A stretch of 64,000 nt of DNA from DASSUW01 sp963740605 (GCA_963740605.1 CAVUFC010000018.1:496001-560000), one strand, 5' to 3'; shown: positions 23,599 to 35,226, counted from the stretch's first letter. The notes: generated from the letters alone by a model not told the origin. Made by a program: numbers and translations.

Positions 23599-25361
23599 AG
23601 GCCCGGCGCTGCCTCGCGTGGCTTGCGCGTGAGGAAGACCTGGTCCGGCAGGCCCTTGGCCGCGATCTCCGCGTACAGCTCGCTGCGGTCGAGCAGCTGG
23701 CCGTGCGTGCCGCGAGCGACCACCGTGCCGCCCTCGAGTACGACGATGTCGTCGGCCAGCGCGATCGTCGACAGCCGGTGCGCGATCACGAACGTCGTCC
23801 GGCCGGCCATCACCTCGCGCAGCGCGGTCTTGATCGCCTGCTCCGTGGAGGCGTCGACGGAGCTGGTGGCGTCGTCGAGCACGAGAATGCGCGGGTCAGC
23901 CAGCAGCGCCCGCGCGATCGCCACCCGCTGGCGCTGACCGCCGCTCAGCGTGAGCCCGCGCTCACCGACGCGCGTGTCGTAGCCGTTGGGGAGCTCGGCG
24001 ATGAACCCCGCCGCCTGCGCGCGCTCGGCCGCCAGCTCGATCTCGGCGTCGGTCGCGTCCGGCCGCCCGTAGCCGATGTTCTCGCGCACGCTGGCCGAGA
24101 ACAGGAAAGGGTCGTCGTCGACGACGGCGATCTCGCGGCGCAGCGAGACGAGGTCGACCTCGCGCACGTCGACGCCGTCGATCAGCACTGAGCCCTCGGT
24201 CACGTCGTAGAGCCGGCCGAGCAGCCGCACGAGCGTCGACTTGCCGGACCCGGTCCCGCCGACCAGCGCGACGGTCGTGCCGGCCTCGACCACGAGGTCG
24301 ATGTCGCGCAGTGCCGGGGAGGACGCCCCTTCGTAGGCGAACCGCACGCTGCGCAGCTCCACCCGGCCGCGGCCCTCCGGCAGCGGCGGCGCACCAGGCG
24401 GCGAAACGATTCGCGGCTCGCGGTCGAGCAGCTCGAACACGCGCGCGCCCGAGGCCGTCGCCCGCTGCGCCAAGCCGAGCACGACGCCGAGCTGGCGCAT
24501 CGGGGCGATCAGCATCAGCAGGTAGGCGTAGAAGGCGGTGAAGTCGCCGAGCGACAGCGTGCCGCCGATCACCTGGCGTCCGCCGACGAGCAGGATGACC
24601 GCAAGCCCGATGTTCGGCAGGAAGCCGATGAACGGGTTGTAGAACGCCCGCATCCGCGTCGCGATCATCGACTGGTCGAAGACGCGGAGCACGCTGCCGC
24701 GGAAGCGATCGAGCTGGCGCTCCTCGGCCGCGAACGCCTTCACGACGCGCACGCCGGACACGTTCTCCTCGACGTCCGCTGTCAGCTCCGCGATCCGCTG
24801 CTGCACCTCTTGCAGCGCGGGCCGCGACTGCCGCCCGTAGCGGGCGGAGATGAGCACCACGAACGGCACCGGGATCAGCGCCAGCGCCGCCAGGCCGGGC
24901 TGCAGCAGGAACATCGCCGCGGAGCCGAGCAGGATCGTCAGCGCGCTCTGGACGATGAACACGAGCCCGTAGCCGAGGAAGAAGCGCACCGCCTGCAGGT
25001 CGACCGTGGCGCGCGACATCAGCTGCCCGGTCTGCTGGCCCGCGAAGAAGCCGAGCTCGAGCCCCTGCAGGTGCGCGTACATGAGGTTGCGCAGATCGAG
25101 CTCGATGCCGAGCGACACGCGTCCGGCTACGAGCCGCCGCAGGACCGACAGCGCCAGGCGCACGAGCGCGGCCGCCAGGATCAGCCCCGCATACAGCTTC
25201 AGGTCGCCACGGTCACCGCGGTCGACGGCGTTGATCCCGAGGCCGGTGAGGTAGGGGATCAGCACGGTGACGCCCATCGCGAACGCGGCCAGTACGATCG
25301 ACCAGATCGCGCCGGAGCGATACGGCCGCAGGAATCCGAGGAGTCGGTTGAACGTGCTCAC
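23595..25361 (-). CDS. ABC-type exporter half, degenerate Walker B subunit
   Basis: The protein is about 588 residues from GTG 25361; a start 36 bases further up is possible but would crowd the divergent promoter. It has six transmembrane helices, then an ATPase domain with Walker A GGTGSGKS and signature LSGGQRQR. Walker B is LVLDDATSSVD, with Asp where the catalytic Glu is expected. That change, matched with the LSAGQ signature of the partner, defines one degenerate and one consensus ATP site, as in heterodimeric exporters such as TM287/288 and BmrCD. It overlaps the downstream half-transporter by four bases. Confidence 0.9.
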   Translation of the reverse strand: MSTFNRLLGFLRPYRSGAIWSIVLAAFAMGVTVLIPYLTGLGINAVDRGDRGDLKLYAGLILAAALVRLALSVLRRLVAGRVSLGIELDLRNLMYAHLQGLELGFFAGQQTGQLMSRATVDLQAVRFFLGYGLVFIVQSALTILLGSAAMFLLQPGLAALALIPVPFVVLISARYGRQSRPALQEVQQRIAELTADVEENVSGVRVVKAFAAEERQLDRFRGSVLRVFDQSMIATRMRAFYNPFIGFLPNIGLAVILLVGGRQVIGGTLSLGDFTAFYAYLLMLIAPMRQLGVVLGLAQRATASGARVFELLDREPRIVSPPGAPPLPEGRGRVELRSVRFAYEGASSPALRDIDLVVEAGTTVALVGGTGSGKSTLVRLLGRLYDVTEGSVLIDGVDVREVDLVSLRREIAVVDDDPFLFSASVRENIGYGRPDATDAEIELAAERAQAAGFIAELPNGYDTRVGERGLTLSGGQRQRVAIARALLADPRILVLDDATSSVDASTEQAIKTALREVMAGRTTFVIAHRLSTIALADDIVVLEGGTVVARGTHGQLLDRSELYAEIAAKGLPDQVFLTRKPREAAPGL

Positions 25362-25408
25362 TGGGCTGACACGATACGGAGGGCAGTTGTGCGACACTCG
25401 CCCACCGG

Positions 25409-25708
25409 ATGTCCGATGCGATCTCTCTCCGCAACCGGTTCGCGATGGTCAAGGGCGCCTGGGATGAGAACCTGCGCGGCGTTCCGTTCCCGTCGCTGGG
25501 CGAGGGCACGGCCGAGCAGAAGATCGAGCGCCTCGAGCTCGCGTTGGTCGACGAGATGCGCGCGCGCGCGACGCCCGAGACCGCCGAGCAGGTCGCCGAT
25601 GCGATGTGGGGGATCGTGCACAGCCGCCCGGACGGCGACCCGGTCAAGCTGCGCGTGACGCAGCATCACGAGGACCTTGCACGGCTGGGCCACCGCGGAA
25701 TCCGTTGA
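25409..25708 (+). CDS. Hypothetical 99-residue protein
   Basis: The product is soluble and mixed-charge, opening MSDAISLRNRFAMVKGAWDE, with a helical middle (EQKIERLELALVDEMRAR) and no signal peptide or metal motif. The start is ATG 25409, divergent from the ABC exporter. Its stop overlaps the TTG start of the next small gene (TTGA), so they form a pair. No family was recognised. Confidence 0.65.
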   Translation: MSDAISLRNRFAMVKGAWDENLRGVPFPSLGEGTAEQKIERLELALVDEMRARATPETAEQVADAMWGIVHSRPDGDPVKLRVTQHHEDLARLGHRGIR

Positions 25709-25896
25709 ACGCCGGTCTCTGCGACACCTGCGCGCACCAGAAGCTGATCCACAACACGCGCGGCGCGACCTTCTCGATGTGCCTGCGCCACCGGACCGAG
25801 CCGGGGCGCTTCGCCAAGTACCCGCCGCTACCCGTGCGCGAGTGCTCCGGCTACGAGCGTCAGTCGATGACCTCGGGCGGTGACAGCACGAGGTAG
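25705..25896 (+). CDS. Small cysteine-containing protein
   Basis: The 63-residue product starts at TTG 25705, overlapping the previous stop. It begins MNAGLCDTCAHQKLI, with a C-x2-C pair, and has further cysteines in FSMCLRHR and VRECSGYE. This gives four cysteines in a zinc-ribbon or iron-sulfur-like spacing. Metal binding is therefore likely, but the role is unknown. Its last 37 bases overlap the 3' end of the convergent membrane-protein gene. Confidence 0.6.
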   Translation: MNAGLCDTCAHQKLIHNTRGATFSMCLRHRTEPGRFAKYPPLPVRECSGYERQSMTSGGDSTR

Positions 25897-26731
25897 CTGA
25901 GGTTGCTGTCGAGCGGCTGGATCGACGCCAGGAACAGGTTGCGCAGCGCCAGCGAGTCGATCTTCGCGGACACCTCCTGCGTGACCTGCTTCGGCCGCGG
26001 CGGCGTCGCCGCCAGCGTGCGCGAAAGTGGCACCTCAAGCCGGGCGAGCAGGTCCCCGGGCCGGAAGAAGATCGTGCGCGACTGCTGGCCGTCGGTCGAT
26101 GCCTCGGCGGGGCCGGTGCGCGGCGGCAGCATGACCGCGACCATCGTGACGTCGTCGAGGTAGCGGAACGAGTACAGCGCCAGCTCGACCGCCTCGCGCA
26201 TCATCAGCCGCTCATTCGTCCGGCCCGCCTTGCCGGTGGTGGCCTTGGATTCGGTGCTGAGGCCGTTCAGCAGGTACAGCAGGCCCGGTCCGCGCAGCAC
26301 CTCGAGCTCGCCGCCCTTCGGCCGCACCGCGACGCCGATCGGCGTCCCGCCGATCTCGAAGGCGCCGCTGCGGATTGCCGCCAGCTGGTCGCCGGTGTCG
26401 AGCTTGTACTCGCGCGCGACGTGCGCGGCGATGTCCTCGCCGCCCGGCAGCATGCGCGACGTCGGAGGCTGCCAGTCTGACCAGTGCTTCGCGAGCGGTG
26501 GCGTGTCGCTGCCCGAGGACGCGACGAGGACGCCGGCGAGCCCGACCACACAGACGGCGATGCCCGCGAGCGCGCCCCACACGAACCCGAAGCGCCCGCG
26601 GTACGGGCTCGGCCCGGCGTTCCCGTTCGCGGCGTCGTCGGCGAGGTGCGTCGCGTCCTCGAGGTGGACGGTCGCGCGTACGTCGGCCATCGAGTCCGGC
26701 GGCGGGCGGCCGGCGGGGGAGGGAGGCGGGA

Positions 26732-26747
<16 letters not shown>
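25860..26747 (-). CDS. Single-pass membrane protein encoded with an FtsH-like protease
   Basis: The 295-residue product has a soluble N terminus (1-50), one strong transmembrane helix (about 54-78, FVWGALAGIAVCVVGLAGVL) and a long C-terminal domain outside or at the membrane. It contains no recognised enzymatic motif; the segment AHVAREYKLDTGDQLAAIRSG is the best candidate for a fold core. The start lies 16 bases inside the end of the FtsH-like gene, indicating coupled translation. By position it is a probable partner or adaptor of that protease. That is inference; the family is not recognised. Confidence 0.7.
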
Positions 26748-29101
<2,354 letters not shown>

Positions 29102-29121
29102 GTGCCGATTCTACGTACGCG

Positions 29122-29667
29122 TCAACTTCGCCATTTCACGGAGCACCCCCGCGGCGGCGTCTCGGCGCGCTCGACCTCACCGCCGTGCAGCACAGCGTCC
29201 AGCGCGGCGCGCAGCCAGGCGGCGTTGGCGGACGGGTCCTCGTGGCTGGAATCGGGCGCGCCGTGGTAAGCGAGGCGATGCTCGCCGTCGAGCACGAACA
29301 CCTCCGGCGTGCGCTCGGCTCCGAGAGCGCGGGCGACGTCCTGGGACTCGTCGAACGCGTACGGGATCGGCCAGTCCTGGTCGCGCACGAACTGCGCCAT
29401 CCGCTCCGGTGAGTCGGCCGGATGCGTCTCCGGGTTGTTGGAGTTGATCGCCAGGAAGCGCACGCCGCGCGGCGCGTACTCCTCGGCGACGGCCCGCAGG
29501 CGGGGGTTCCACGCGATCACGTACGGGCAGTGGTTGCACGTCTGGATCAGCACGGTCGCGGGCGGGGCCTGCTCGGCGGGCACCTCGTGGCGGGCGCCCT
29601 CGGTGTCGGTCAACGTGAACGCCGGGACGGTGTCCCCGATCCCAAACGCGGTTGCGGTGTCAGCCAT
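29122..29667 (-). CDS. Peroxiredoxin-like / thioredoxin-fold redox protein
   Basis: The 181-residue protein has an AhpC/TSA-type fold with a C-x2-C motif in LIQTCNHCPYVIAWNP (about 43-46) and a downstream SNNPETHPADS loop, features of the PRX-like-1 group. It probably reduces peroxides or disulfides; the reductant is unknown. There is no signal peptide, so it acts in the cytosol. It overlaps the GH3 gene upstream by eight bases and is followed by the FtsH-like gene after 20 bases, all on one strand. Confidence 0.85.
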   Translation of the reverse strand: MADTATAFGIGDTVPAFTLTDTEGARHEVPAEQAPPATVLIQTCNHCPYVIAWNPRLRAVAEEYAPRGVRFLAINSNNPETHPADSPERMAQFVRDQDWPIPYAFDESQDVARALGAERTPEVFVLDGEHRLAYHGAPDSSHEDPSANAAWLRAALDAVLHGGEVERAETPPRGCSVKWRS

Positions 29668-30793
29668 GCAGAGATGATTGCGCGGCGAGCACGCGGGCCG
29701 CGGACGTGCGCACCTTCGCGCGGAACTGCGGGTCGGACTTGGCGCGTTCGAGCAGTGCGCGGTACACGCGGATGTAAGAGCCGCGGCCGGTGGTCAGGAT
29801 CATGTCCACGCCCGCGTCCACGGAGGCCACGGCGGCCTGCTCGACGTCGCCGGTCGCCTGCACGGCGGCGGCCTCCAGCGAGTCGGTCATCACGACGCCG
29901 TCGTAGCCGAGGTCACCGCGCAGCAGTCCGTCGATGATCGCCGGCGACTGCGACGCGATGTGGAGCCCGTCGAGTGCCGGGTAGGTCGCGTGGCTCGCCA
30001 TCACGAACTCGGTGCCGGCGGCGATCGCGGCCCGGAACGGGGCGAGGTCGGCCTGCAGCTCCTCGCGCGTGCGGCGGATCGTGCTCGGCCCGTCGTCGGT
30101 GTTGACGGTCGCGCCGCCGAGGCCGGGGAAGTGCTTGGCGGTCGTGGCGACCCCGGCCGCGTGCCAGCCGCCGATCGACTCGACGACCGCGTCGCCGGCG
30201 GCCGCCGGGTCGCGCGAGAAGGCGCGGCCGGCAAGCGCGGCGCCGTCGACGCTCGGCACGTCGGCGACCGGCGCGAGCGTGACGGTGACCCCGCCGGCGC
30301 GGAGCGCGCGGCCCGCCTGCCGGGCATCGGCGCGCACGGTGCCGGCGGCGGCCTGGTCGGGCGCCGCCTGCTCGGGGCCGGCCCACGGCATGACGCGCAC
30401 GTCGCCGCCCTCCTGGTCGACGCAGACCACGGGCTCGCCTCCGTACGCCTTGCTCATGGCGCCGGTCATCGCCTTCAGCTGACCGGGCGAAGCGAGGTTG
30501 TCGCGAAACAGGATCACGCCGCCGGTGCGGCCCTCGCGCAGCGCCCGCATCACGTAGCCGGGCGCCTGGGTGCCGGCGAAGCGCAGGATCACGAGGTGGC
30601 CCACCTGCTGGTCGAGCGGCATCTTCTGCGTCTGTGCCTGGGCGCGCTCGACGGGCTTCGGCGCCGGCTTCGCGCGCGGCGGGCCGTCCTGGCCGCGGGC
30701 GCCGATCACGGCGCCGAGCACGAACGCGACCACGGCGGGGACGATCAGCCGGAGGCGCCGCCGTTTCTTGTCAGAACGCACGCTGTCGATCAT
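29660..30793 (-). CDS. Membrane-anchored GH3-family glycosidase (NagZ-like) with altered catalytic loop
   Basis: The 377-residue protein has a basic start and one N-terminal helix (about 13-33, signal anchor), a linker rich in Pro/Lys, and a GH3 TIM barrel. The nucleophile region VVMTDSLEAAA near residue 300 is present. The substrate loop reads KHFPGLG...NTDDGPS, so the Asp-Ser-His element that supplies the acid/base in NagZ beta-N-acetylglucosaminidases is not there. It may be a different GH3 subgroup or have another specificity. The gene is divergent from the GAF-GGDEF pseudogene. Confidence 0.8.
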   Translation of the reverse strand: MIDSVRSDKKRRRLRLIVPAVVAFVLGAVIGARGQDGPPRAKPAPKPVERAQAQTQKMPLDQQVGHLVILRFAGTQAPGYVMRALREGRTGGVILFRDNLASPGQLKAMTGAMSKAYGGEPVVCVDQEGGDVRVMPWAGPEQAAPDQAAAGTVRADARQAGRALRAGGVTVTLAPVADVPSVDGAALAGRAFSRDPAAAGDAVVESIGGWHAAGVATTAKHFPGLGGATVNTDDGPSTIRRTREELQADLAPFRAAIAAGTEFVMASHATYPALDGLHIASQSPAIIDGLLRGDLGYDGVVMTDSLEAAAVQATGDVEQAAVASVDAGVDMILTTGRGSYIRVYRALLERAKSDPQFRAKVRTSAARVLAAQSSLHG

Positions 30794-30820
30794 GCCCTAA
30801 GGGGCCGATAACACCGGTTG

Positions 30821-32622
30821 ATGTCCTCAACCGGATACGACCTCGATCCCGTTCTCAGGACCGTGGCGCGCACCACGGCGGCGTGCCTGGGCTTCGGCAC
30901 CGCGGTCACCAACCTCTACCGGCCCGCCTGGGACGACTTCCACACGGTCATGGTCGAGGGCAGCGACGAGGCGAACCGGCTGCTCCTCGGGCAGAGCTCG
31001 ACAGCCGAGGACTGGGCGCTGCTGCTCGACGATCGCTACGAGCGCCGCGGCGCGTACGTGCTGCACGACTTCGACTGGAGCCAGGACCGGATGGCGACGT
31101 ACGTGCCGCCGATCGCGGCGTCGACGGACCCCGACGCCTGGCATCCCGACGACGCGCTGTTCGTCCCGTTGCGCTCCAGCGCGGGCGAGGTCCTCGGCAT
31201 CCTGTCGGTCGACGAGCCCACCAGCCGCAAGCGCCCCACCGACGAGGAGCTCGACCTGCTCGTCGCCGTGGCGGCACACGCCGCGCTCGCGCTCGAGCAC
31301 GTCCAGCAGGCGGCCGCGGCCGGCGGGCCTGGGACAACCACGTCCTGCTCGTCCCGCTGCGCGACCGCGAGGGCCGGCTCGAGGGCACCCTGTGGGCCGA
31401 CGACCCGGCCGACCGCCTGCTCCCGACCGACGAGATGCTGCGGGCGCTGCGCGCGTTCGCCAACCACGCGATGAGTGCCGTTGAGTCCGCTCGCCAGCTC
31501 GAGCTGATGCGCCACCTGGCCGAGCACGACCCGCTGACCGGGCTGCGCAACCGCCGCGGGCTGTAGGAGCACATCGACGTCGAGATCACGCGCGCCGGCT
31601 CGGTCGCTGTGATCGTCTGCGACCTCGACAACTTCAAGCGCGTGAACGACGCGCTCGGCTACGTGCAGGGCCACGAGGCGCTGCGCCGCTTCGCGGGCGT
31701 GCTCGAGCAGGCCGGTGGCCTCGCGGCCCGGCTCGGAGGCGAGGAGTTCGCGCTCGTGTTCCCCGGCCGCGCCGAGGACGAGGCGATGGCCATCGCCGAG
31801 CGCCTGCGCGCGGCCGTTCCCGCCGCGTTCGTCGACTTCCCGTGGCCGCTCACGACCTCCGTCGGCGTCGCGGTCAGCGGCCCCGGGGCCGAGACCGCCT
31901 CGCTGGTGCTGCGGGCTGCCACGCGCGCCGTGTTCGGGGCCAAGCGGCTCGGCCGCGACCGCTGTGTCGCCTACCACGCCGAGGCGCTCGAGGCCCTGCT
32001 CGGGTCCCTCGAGGAGGAGAGCGACGGCGGCGAGCAGCTCGCCGCGGCGATGCTGCTGGCCGAGACGCTCGACCTGCGCGACGTCAGCACCGCCCGCCAC
32101 TCTCAGACCGTCGGCCGCTATGCCGAGGGCATCGCCCGCGCGCTGCAGCTGCCCGAGGACCGTGTGCAGCGGATCCGCGCGGCGGGTGTCCTGCACGACA
32201 TCGGCAAGCTCGGCGTCGCCGACGCGGTGCTGAAGAAGCCAGGCCCGCTGACCCACGAGGAGTGGGCCGAGATGCGCCGCCATCCCGAGCTCGGCGCGCG
32301 GATCCTCGACCACGCCAACCTACGCGACATCAGCGGCTGGGTGCTCGCCCACCACGAGCGCGTCGACGGCCGCGGCTACCCGCACGGGGTGGCCGGCGAC
32401 GCGATCCCGCTCGAGGCCCGGATCCTCGCCGTCGCCGACGCCTACGAGGCGATGACCGCTGACCGTCCATATCGGGTTTCACTGGGCCATGACGCCGCGC
32501 GCGAGGAGCTTCTCGACTGTTCCGGCGCTCAATTCGACCCGGCGGTGGTCGACACGTTCCTGCGCGCACTGGCCCCTTCGTCCCGTCAGCGCCGCGCACA
32601 CGCGCCAAAACGGCTGGTATGA
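30821..32622 (+). pseudogene. Decayed GAF-GAF-GGDEF-HD-GYP c-di-GMP signalling gene
   Basis: Three blocks in register with one ancestral protein are visible. The first is a GAF domain from ATG 30821 to about 31315. The second is the C-terminal part of another GAF domain (from about 31325, RAWDNHVLLVPLRD) in a different frame. The third is GGDEF (DPLTGLRNRRGL, later GGEEF) plus HD-GYP (HDIGK near 32200, HHERVDGRGYP near 32350). The junction near 31320 combines a frame change with loss of the front of the second GAF domain. An in-frame TAG at 31564-31566 interrupts the GGDEF domain. A GTG at 31609 could still express the truncated GGDEF plus intact HD-GYP phosphodiesterase part. Confidence 0.8.
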
Positions 32623-32674
32623 CCATCCGCTGAGCGGGTACCGTTGGGCGCGACGACCGATTGGGGGAGGGACG

Positions 32675-33040
32675 ATGCGAGGCTTCGGGCTGACCATCGA
32701 GCCACTTGCGGGCGGTGCGGTGCGCGTGGCGCTCCGCGGTGAGTTGGATCTCGAGCATGCGTACACGTTCGATGAGGAGTTGCGGCGCGTTGAGGGGGAG
32801 CGTCCGTCGTGCCTGGTGCTCGACCTACGTGGCCTGTCGTTTCTCGACTCGTCGGGTCTGGCGCGCCTGCTGGCCGCCAACCGGCGGGCCAAGCGCGACC
32901 GGCGCAAGCTGCTGCTCGTGCGCGGCGGCGTCGCGGTGCAGCGCCTGCTGGCGATCACCGCCGTCGGCCAGCACTTCGTGACGGTCAACGAGGTGCCGGA
33001 GGAGCTACGCGCTCCGGCCGGCGTCGCGAGCGAGAGCTAG
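32675..33040 (+). CDS. STAS-domain anti-sigma factor antagonist
   Basis: The 121-residue single-domain protein starts at ATG 32675 with GGGGGAGGG just upstream; longer extensions would overlap the preceding gene. The conserved GELDLEHAYTFDEEL segment and the phosphorylation loop FLDSSGLARLL (Ser59) are typical of SpoIIAA/RsbV proteins. Its phosphorylation by an anti-sigma kinase and dephosphorylation by a SpoIIE phosphatase would control a sigma factor; two such phosphatases are encoded in this window. The 3' end overlaps the convergent emfourin-like gene by 36 bases. Confidence 0.88.
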   Translation: MRGFGLTIEPLAGGAVRVALRGELDLEHAYTFDEELRRVEGERPSCLVLDLRGLSFLDSSGLARLLAANRRAKRDRRKLLLVRGGVAVQRLLAITAVGQHFVTVNEVPEELRAPAGVASES

Positions 33041-33277
33041 CAGCCGCCGGACCGGGGCCGGCACGTCCGGCTCGAAGAAGGTCACGCTGCGGTCGTCGAT
33101 CTGGACGTCGTAGCGCATCAGGTCGGCGCCGCGGCCGGCCTCGTTCCCGGGCGGCAGGGTCTCCGCGAGCTGTTCGAGCTCGCCGGCCGTTCGCGGGTCG
33201 AGCCGCGCGGTGTCGACGACGAGCGGCGGAGGGCGGAGTCCCGCGAACCCGCCCTGCTGGCGGACTTCGATCCTCAT
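33005..33277 (-). CDS. Emfourin-like protealysin inhibitor
   Basis: The 90-residue protein starts at ATG 33277 (MRIEVRQQGGFAGLRPPPL) directly behind an M4 peptidase gene. N termini of the form R-I-x-V-x-x-x-G-G-F-A-G and this gene order are characteristic of emfourin, the protein inhibitor of protealysin-like peptidases. Its start overlaps the peptidase stop (ATGA at 33274-33277), so the inhibitor is translated with the enzyme. A longer open frame upstream overlaps the peptidase gene and is not coding. Confidence 0.8.
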   Translation of the reverse strand: MRIEVRQQGGFAGLRPPPLVVDTARLDPRTAGELEQLAETLPPGNEAGRGADLMRYDVQIDDRSVTFFEPDVPAPVRRLLALARDAGRSA

Positions 33278-34356
33278 TCCCAGTCGATTCCGACCTCGGC
33301 CCAGGCCTCGCGGACGGCCTTGGCGTCGTGCGAGCCGGTTCCGAAGCGCTGCCGGGCCGCGCGGTGGGTGATGCGGGCGAAGTCGACGAACGTGCTCGTC
33401 GGCGTGAGCAGCGGGTGGCGCAGCGCGTCGTACCAGATGCGTCCGGGCGTCTGCCACGAGCGGCCGCCGAGGTTGGTGGCGAGCAGGTAGAACGCGTGGT
33501 TGGGGATGCCCGAGTTGATGTGGACGCCGCCGTTGTCGTCGACGGTGTTGACGTAGTCCTTGAAGTGGGCCGGCTGCGGGTCCTTGCCGAGCCGCGGGTC
33601 GTCGTACGCGGTGCCGGGCGCCTTCATCGAGCGCAGCGCGTCGCCGTGGAACTCGCTGCCGCGGATGTCGGCGCCGATCAGCCAGTCCGCCTGGTCGGCG
33701 GTCTGCTTGAGCTTGCGCTGCTTGACCATGATCCCGGCGACGTCGGCGATGTGCTCGTTCAGCGCGCCGGACTGGCCGTGGTATTCGAGCGCCGCCTCGT
33801 CCTCGATCACGCCGTGCCCGAGCTCGTGGCCGATCACGTCGAGCGACTTCGTGAAGCGGGTGAAGATCTCCCCGTCGCCGTCGCCGAACACCATCCGGCG
33901 GCCGTCCCAGAACGCGTTCGGGTACTCGTCGCCGTAGTGGACGATGCCGCGCATCGGCATGTTCTCGTCGTCGATCGAGTCGCGGCTGAACGCGCGCCGC
34001 CAGAAGTCCCAGGTCTCGCCGAGGCCGTCGAACGCCTCGTTGACCGCCTTGTCCTTGACGGCCGGGTCGTCCTCGTCGCGGACGCGCTTGAGGCCGCTCA
34101 CCTCGTACGTGTGGTGGGCGTCCCAGATGATGCGATTGCGCTTGGCCTTCGTCGCGGCCGCGAGCGCGTCATAGCCCTCACGCGGGCCCTTGCGGCCGCG
34201 TGCTTTGGTGTTGATCGCGCGGGCGTGGCGGATCGTCGTGTCGGCCGAGAGCGTCTTCAGGGCCCACTGGCGCTGGCGCTCGGTGCCGCGGGCGGCGACC
34301 TCGTGGAGTAGGTACGGCGGGACGGCGCAGAGCAGCGGGTTACGGGTGCGGCACAT
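33274..34356 (-). CDS. Protealysin-like M4 metallopeptidase
   Basis: The 360-residue protein has a short N-terminal propeptide with the PPYLL motif near residues 13-17 instead of a signal peptide, as in protealysin. The zinc site is HELGH at 177-181 with the Glu of GALNEHIAD (Glu201) as third ligand, and the catalytic His lies in HINSGIPNHAFY near residue 283. All active-site residues are intact. Enzymes of this type are often made inside the cell and kept in check by emfourin, encoded next door. The substrate is unknown; roles in host or microbe interaction are known for relatives only. Confidence 0.9.
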   Translation of the reverse strand: MCRTRNPLLCAVPPYLLHEVAARGTERQRQWALKTLSADTTIRHARAINTKARGRKGPREGYDALAAATKAKRNRIIWDAHHTYEVSGLKRVRDEDDPAVKDKAVNEAFDGLGETWDFWRRAFSRDSIDDENMPMRGIVHYGDEYPNAFWDGRRMVFGDGDGEIFTRFTKSLDVIGHELGHGVIEDEAALEYHGQSGALNEHIADVAGIMVKQRKLKQTADQADWLIGADIRGSEFHGDALRSMKAPGTAYDDPRLGKDPQPAHFKDYVNTVDDNGGVHINSGIPNHAFYLLATNLGGRSWQTPGRIWYDALRHPLLTPTSTFVDFARITHRAARQRFGTGSHDAKAVREAWAEVGIDWE

Positions 34357-34365
34357 ATGCGGTTT

Positions 34366-35226
34366 CTACCGTGCCGCGACGGTCAGGCCACCCGCGACCA
34401 GCACTGCACCGCCGATCGCCGCGGCCGTGATCGCCTCGTCGTACAGCACGGCGCCGAACACGAGCGCGCCGAACGGGAGCAGCAGCGTGATGTACGACAT
34501 CGTCACCGCCGGCAGCTCCCGGAGCAGGATCGTCAGGGTCACGAACGTCAGCGCCGAGCCGATCGCCGCGAGGTAGACGATCGTGCCGATCGCCGTGGCG
34601 GTCCACGTCGCCGCGGCCCAGTCCTCCGTCGGGATGCTCGTGACGAGCAACAGGGCGCCGCCGCCGAGCATTGCCCAGCCGTTGAGGACGATCGCGTCCA
34701 GTCGCTGCCCGCGGCGCTTGATCGAGACGTTCCCGATCGCGCTCGCCAGCGGCGCGAGCGCACACGCCGTGGCCGCGAGCGCCGCCCACTCCGCGTCGCC
34801 GAGGGAGAGGCTCTCCTTGAACGCCAGCGCCAGCCCACAGATCGCGATCACGATCCCGAGGATCAGCCGTTTCGTCAGCGGCTCGTCCTGGAGCGCGACT
34901 GAAGCGATCGTCGCGCTGTACAGCGGCATCATCCCGAACAGCACCGCGGCGAGGCCGGACGGGACGTACTGCTCGCCCCAGTAGATGAGCCCGTACGCGG
35001 TCGCGAACGGCAGCAGCCCGAGGATCGCGGCGAGCGTCGCATCGGTGCTCAGCGGCCGCCTCAGGGCCTTCGCGAGCAGCAGCAGCCCGGCGCCGGCGGC
35101 CCCGAACCGGATCCCTGCGGAGAGCAGCGGCGGCATGTCGTCGAGGCCGATCTTGATCGCCACCCAGGTGGAGGACCAGATCAGGACGAGCAGCGCGTAG
35201 AGCGTCCAGACGAGGGGACGGGGCAT
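34366..35226 (-). CDS. EamA/DMT-family transporter
   Basis: The 286-residue protein contains ten predicted transmembrane helices in two similar halves of five (about 5-135 and 145-285), the EamA duplication. The first half has IWSSTWVAIKIGL and the GLIYWGEQYVPSGLAAVLF motif common in this family. Members export amino acids or other metabolites; the substrate cannot be assigned. The start is ATG 35226. It follows the M4 peptidase gene on the same strand with a short gap. Confidence 0.9.
   Translation of the reverse strand: MPRPLVWTLYALLVLIWSSTWVAIKIGLDDMPPLLSAGIRFGAAGAGLLLLAKALRRPLSTDATLAAILGLLPFATAYGLIYWGEQYVPSGLAAVLFGMMPLYSATIASVALQDEPLTKRLILGIVIAICGLALAFKESLSLGDAEWAALAATACALAPLASAIGNVSIKRRGQRLDAIVLNGWAMLGGGALLLVTSIPTEDWAAATWTATAIGTIVYLAAIGSALTFVTLTILLRELPAVTMSYITLLLPFGALVFGAVLYDEAITAAAIGGAVLVAGGLTVAAR

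Noticed and set aside
33278..33457. N-terminal extension of the emfourin-like protein
   Set aside because: It would overlap the M4 peptidase coding sequence and is Arg/His-rich shadow sequence; the ATG at 33277 gives the family N terminus.
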